Under the pieces are notes generated by a model, which saw nothing but the letters and a program-made list of their open reading frames with translations, searched no databases and was not told the DNA's origin. A program made the position numbers and the translations under genes. DNA of 34,620 nucleotides from Bacteroidota bacterium (GTDB taxonomy: Bacteria; Bacteroidota; Bacteroidia; Chitinophagales; Chitinophagaceae), in contig JABDAP010000023.1 of the NCBI GenBank assembly GCA_013289065.1, positions 1 to 34,620 of the forward strand. The letters are read 5' to 3'. Shown piece after piece: positions 31,917 through 34,620 of the stretch; position 1 is the stretch's first letter; each line of letters begins with the position of its first letter.

Positions 31917-33125
31917 TTATCGGTTATTTCCAAATCCTGTTAAAAAATTCAATCCTGCTATTAGATTGCTTGACCTTGTAATTGTTCCATCAAAATCTCT
32001 ACCAAAAGTGAAACTTAGTTTTTTATTTACGCCAATATCATATTCAGCATTTACCAATAGTTTATACGTTGGCTTAACAGTACCGGATGTTAAGGCACTC
32101 CGGTATATAGCTTCTGCGCTAAAACAAAAATCACTGCCTGGCTGATTAAATGCAGCCTTCCCGCCAGCATCAAATGTTTGCAGGTCAGAGGTCTGCAATA
32201 GCAGTTTATCATCTGTAAACGATTTCTTTGGTTGATACAGGTAACGGAACAACCCATAAAAGCCAAAACCACTTTCATAATTATTGCCAAAATTCAACCA
32301 AATGCCTGCATTGTATACACTTGAATTAATCGTTTTGTTAATGTATTCTAAACCAATCCCGCCGGCTACATCACAGAAAAAACCAACCCTATTTATTTTA
32401 AATCCGCTCGCCAATTTCTGAATAGCTTTTAACTGTTGACCAAGTTTTATCTTCAAAGAATCCATTGCATGTGCTTGTAGTTTACTCATCAGCGTATCAT
32501 ACGGCGTATTATCCGGATTAAATCCCTGTTCGGCTGCATGAGCTTTTATATAAGCTCTTTTTTGTTCTTTATACCTTAAATACAAAGTATCTGTTGTCCT
32601 AAAATTCTCCATTTCCTCATGATAATCTCCCAGAAATTTTACTTGCATTTGCCCGATGCTGTTTAGCGTTTCTTTTGTTTTGGCATCATAATCACCCCGG
32701 GCAAGGGAAAATTTAAATCCAAATGAAGAATAGAGATTTTCCTTCTTAAAATTGTTATCGGTAGAATCGGGATTTCGGAATCCAATGGAAATCACAGCTG
32801 TCTGTCTGAAAACTTCCTTGAATTTTGTTGAGTTCAACATATCTGTGGTAAAACTTCCTTTTCGCAAAAGCCAAAATGGTGAGAAATCAATAGCATAACT
32901 AGATGGAATTTTAGTAAACCCACCAGTAGCATTTGAAAAAGACAGCATCAGTGAAGACACTTCACTGGGCCTTTCAATATCCGTAGCCGCAAAATTAAGC
33001 AGACTTGCACCCGGCGAACTTGGGGCTCGCAAAAGATCAAGTTGCGTACTCATTGAATCTTTTTGTTGAGCAAAATCAATAGAAACAATATAGAGAAATG
33101 ACAGCATTAATACAACCTTCCTCAT
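31917..33125 (-). CDS. Predicted outer-membrane or exported protein of unknown function
   Basis: A 402-residue protein with a signal peptide (MRKVVLMLSFLYIVSIDFAQ). The mature part alternates short amphipathic strands rich in aromatic and glycine residues (SSYAIDFSPFWLLRKGSF, VYNAGIWLNFGNNYESGFGF, YGLFRYLYQPKK, LSFTFGRDFDG), with a helical charged insertion at about 185-240. It ends in a strand with a near-terminal phenylalanine (NFLTGFGNNR). This pattern fits an outer-membrane beta-barrel, but no named family is recognised. The start lies 13 nt after the stop of the upstream minus-strand gene, so the two form an operon. Confidence 0.75.
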   Translation of the reverse strand: MRKVVLMLSFLYIVSIDFAQQKDSMSTQLDLLRAPSSPGASLLNFAATDIERPSEVSSLMLSFSNATGGFTKIPSSYAIDFSPFWLLRKGSFTTDMLNSTKFKEVFRQTAVISIGFRNPDSTDNNFKKENLYSSFGFKFSLARGDYDAKTKETLNSIGQMQVKFLGDYHEEMENFRTTDTLYLRYKEQKRAYIKAHAAEQGFNPDNTPYDTLMSKLQAHAMDSLKIKLGQQLKAIQKLASGFKINRVGFFCDVAGGIGLEYINKTINSSVYNAGIWLNFGNNYESGFGFYGLFRYLYQPKKSFTDDKLLLQTSDLQTFDAGGKAAFNQPGSDFCFSAEAIYRSALTSGTVKPTYKLLVNAEYDIGVNKKLSFTFGRDFDGTITRSSNLIAGLNFLTGFGNNR

Positions 33126-33137
33126 ACATCTTTAGTT

Positions 33138-33524
33138 TTAAACTTGAACAAAATCGATGCTGCAGGAAAAGACAGCATTATCACCTTGTGCAGCAACAGT
33201 TTGGTATAAGGTATATGTCTTATCTTCTTTTCCGCCTTTTAGCAAGACCAGCATTTCACAGTAATTAGAAGCAGATGAAGTTGCAGCTACAATACTATCG
33301 ATATCAAGCGTGCTGTTATCAAGTGTATTATTAGGCCCAACGATAGTTTCGGAAATTGACCCAGGGATATCTTTGAAAATTACTTTTTTAATAGAACCGC
33401 TTAGTTCACCAGTTGTCCGGGAAGTTTGTCCCGGGCCTCCGATCTTGATTTCAACGGTTACATCAACGGTTGTGGCAAGCACAAGATATGTTCCATTAAG
33501 GGTAGGGACGTCTGGCATGATCAT
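33138..33524 (-). CDS. Unknown small beta-rich protein, operon partner of the predicted barrel
   Basis: I place the start at the ATG whose first base is 33524 (MIMPDVPTLNGTYLVL); the ATG at 33518 is an equal alternative. The frame is open to 33584, but those extra residues (MFLGKNMFFSESFFRSHLKC) neither form a signal peptide nor look conserved. The 128-residue product is beta-rich and polar (DVTVEIKIGGPGQTSRTTGE, KKVIFKDIPGSI, CEMLVLLKGGKEDKTYTLYQ), and has no export signal from this start. I recognise no family. It precedes the predicted outer-membrane protein by 13 nt on the minus strand, suggesting a shared role that cannot be named. Confidence 0.6.
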   Translation of the reverse strand: MIMPDVPTLNGTYLVLATTVDVTVEIKIGGPGQTSRTTGELSGSIKKVIFKDIPGSISETIVGPNNTLDNSTLDIDSIVAATSSASNYCEMLVLLKGGKEDKTYTLYQTVAAQGDNAVFSCSIDFVQV

Positions 33525-33684
33525 GCATTTTAAGTGTGAACGGAAAAACGATTCGGAAAAAAACATATTCTTCCCAAGAAACAAATGCCAATAATTAGAG
33601 GAAGGAATATATCAGGGGGGGAAAACCAATAACAAGGTAAAACCATTTTATAAAGAAAGCAAATAAACTGAAAAATGTTTGCCT

Positions 33685-33722
33685 GTCTCCGCATAATCTC
33701 CCGAAGGGGACTTTGCGGAGAC
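33685..33722. repeat. GTCTCCGCA/TGCGGAGAC inverted repeat
   Basis: A 9-bp perfect stem (33685-33693 with 33714-33722). Inside it, TCTCCCGAAGGGGA forms a smaller hairpin. It lies directly beside GTTAAA array copy 3. Confidence 0.65.
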
Positions 33723-33726
33723 CTGA

Positions 33727-33795
33727 AGTTAAACAGGGTTAAAAAGGTCAGAGATACTTTAACCTTTTTAACCCTATTTAACTTCTTTAACCCCA
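33727..33795. repeat. GTTAAA word-array inverted repeat, copy 3
   Basis: GTTAAACAGGGTTAAAAAGG (33728 onward) pairs with AACCTTTTTAACCCTATTTA (33761 onward) over about 21 bp with one mismatch. Loop GTCAGAGATACTTT matches copy 2 at 31241. It sits directly downstream of the serA stop and probably serves as its terminator region. Confidence 0.8.
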
Positions 33796-33807
33796 TTAAA
33801 CCAAACA

Positions 33808-34620
33808 TCAATAAAGCATCCGCACCTTAATAGTAGCCTTAACTTCTTTCAACAGCGCAACAGCCTGGTTCGACAATTTCTTGTCAACATCCAGCACCAC
33901 ATAACCGATCGCATCATTTGTTTTTAAATATTGCCCGAGGATATTGATATTATTTTTCGATAATGCCGTATTGATCGCACTCAATACACCGGGAACATTG
34001 TGATGGATATGCAAAATGCGGTGTGCATTTTCAACAGGCGGCAAACCGATAGCCGGCACCGTATGCGATCCATTGGTAATGCCGCGTTCGAGGTATTGAA
34101 AAAGTTTGATACTTACATCTTCGCCGATATTTTCCTGCGCCTCTTCTGTTGATCCGCCGATATGTGGTGTAAGAATTACGTTTGACAATCCCTGTAATGG
34201 TGTGGTAAATGTATCTCCGTTCTTTTCCGGTTCAACAGGGTACACATCAATGGCGGCGCCATGTAAGCGCCCCTCTTGCAATGCAGCGGCCAATGCTTTC
34301 AGGTCAACCACTTCCCCCCTTGCATAATTGATGAGTATGGAACCCTGTTTAAAAGACTTCAGCAGAGTTTTATTGATCAGGTTTTTTGTCTGCCCCGTTT
34401 CCGGCACATGTAATGAAACAATATCTGATTGTGCCACCAGTTCTTTTAAATTTTTTGCGGCCAATGCATTCCCTAACGGCAGTTTGGTTTCGGTATCATA
34501 GAACAATACTTTCATTCCCAGCCCTTCCGCCAGCACGCTTACCTGCGAGCCGATATTGCCATAACCAATGATGCCAAGTGTTTTTCCGCGCAATTCATAA
34601 CTGCCTTTTGCTTCTTTCAT
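33808..34620 (-). CDS. serA: D-3-phosphoglycerate dehydrogenase (C-terminal part; N-terminus off the right edge)
   Basis: The visible 270 residues are the C-terminal two thirds of an E. coli-type SerA, which oxidises 3-phosphoglycerate to 3-phosphohydroxypyruvate, the first step of serine synthesis. The Rossmann motif GIIGYGNIGSQ, SDIVSLHVPETGQTKNLI, the catalytic arginine in NYARGEVVD, the acidic residue in DVYPVEPEKNGD and the histidine in LTPHIGGSTEEAQENIG are present. The C-terminal ACT domain (HIHHNVPGVLSAIN...YVVLDVD) ends with the family-typical KVRMLY. An ACT domain suggests serine feedback inhibition (family knowledge). The frame runs open to the window edge, so the leftmost visible methionine is internal. 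Confidence 0.95.
   Translation of the reverse strand: MKEAKGSYELRGKTLGIIGYGNIGSQVSVLAEGLGMKVLFYDTETKLPLGNALAAKNLKELVAQSDIVSLHVPETGQTKNLINKTLLKSFKQGSILINYARGEVVDLKALAAALQEGRLHGAAIDVYPVEPEKNGDTFTTPLQGLSNVILTPHIGGSTEEAQENIGEDVSIKLFQYLERGITNGSHTVPAIGLPPVENAHRILHIHHNVPGVLSAINTALSKNNINILGQYLKTNDAIGYVVLDVDKKLSNQAVALLKEVKATIKVRMLY

Noticed and set aside
33525..33584. N-terminal extension of the small beta-rich protein to 33584
   Set aside because: The extra residues are aromatic and lysine-rich with no signal peptide logic; two internal ATGs at 33524 and 33518 give a cleaner domain start.

Overview
The window looks like chromosomal DNA of a Bacteroidota member, most likely a Chitinophagaceae-type (Sphingobacteriia/Chitinophagia) bacterium. 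Evidence: a type IX secretion (T9SS) sorting domain on a giant repeat protein, lipoproteins and signal peptides ending in '.AQ', a GIN-domain (DUF2807) protein, a DUF3822-rsmD pair, starts without clear Shine-Dalgarno sites, and many Bacteroidota-style low-complexity intergenic repeats. This assignment comes from gene content and has not been checked by a database search.

Layout. 1-9.7 kb: the tail of an unknown gene, a small acyl-CoA-binding protein, a 2747-residue T9SS-exported adhesin-like protein (17 IPT/TIG domains and two 7-motif FG-GAP/VCBS propellers) and a lipoprotein that follows it by 1 nt. 9.7-11 kb: a MATE transporter, convergent with the lipoprotein. 11.2-17 kb: a compact forward block, DUF3822 - rsmD - bioD - 5-formyl-THF cyclo-ligase - lpxK - rnr, with 4-11 nt overlaps apart from one repeat-filled gap before bioD. 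17.2-18.5 kb: a reverse-strand saccharopine dehydrogenase-like gene. 18.7-23.7 kb: a GIN-domain protein, then gyrA with a co-directional TPR protein, closed by a very clear terminator. 23.8-25.7 kb: an arylsulfotransferase-family lipoprotein. 25.7-28.3 kb: a gene-poor, AT-rich accessory stretch with small unknown genes, strong hairpins, a dispersed 80-bp element and a candidate structured RNA. 28.4-31.3 kb: a small conserved protein, a Tat-exported glycosylasparaginase, cutC and a helical-repeat protein. 31.3-34.6 kb: a non-coding decayed-repeat region with a tRNA-like remnant, a two-gene envelope operon on the minus strand, and the C-terminal two thirds of serA running off the right edge.

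Two things stand out. First, gene borders repeatedly coincide with arrays of short words, often arranged as inverted repeats. Several arrays supply a stop codon, abut a non-ATG start (bioD, cutC), or lie in frame inside coding sequence (the saccharopine dehydrogenase and rnr). Second, positions 26693-26910 can fold into a closed multibranch structure followed directly by a hairpin and a rho-independent-type terminator. I recognise no known RNA family there, and it is my best candidate for an undescribed element.
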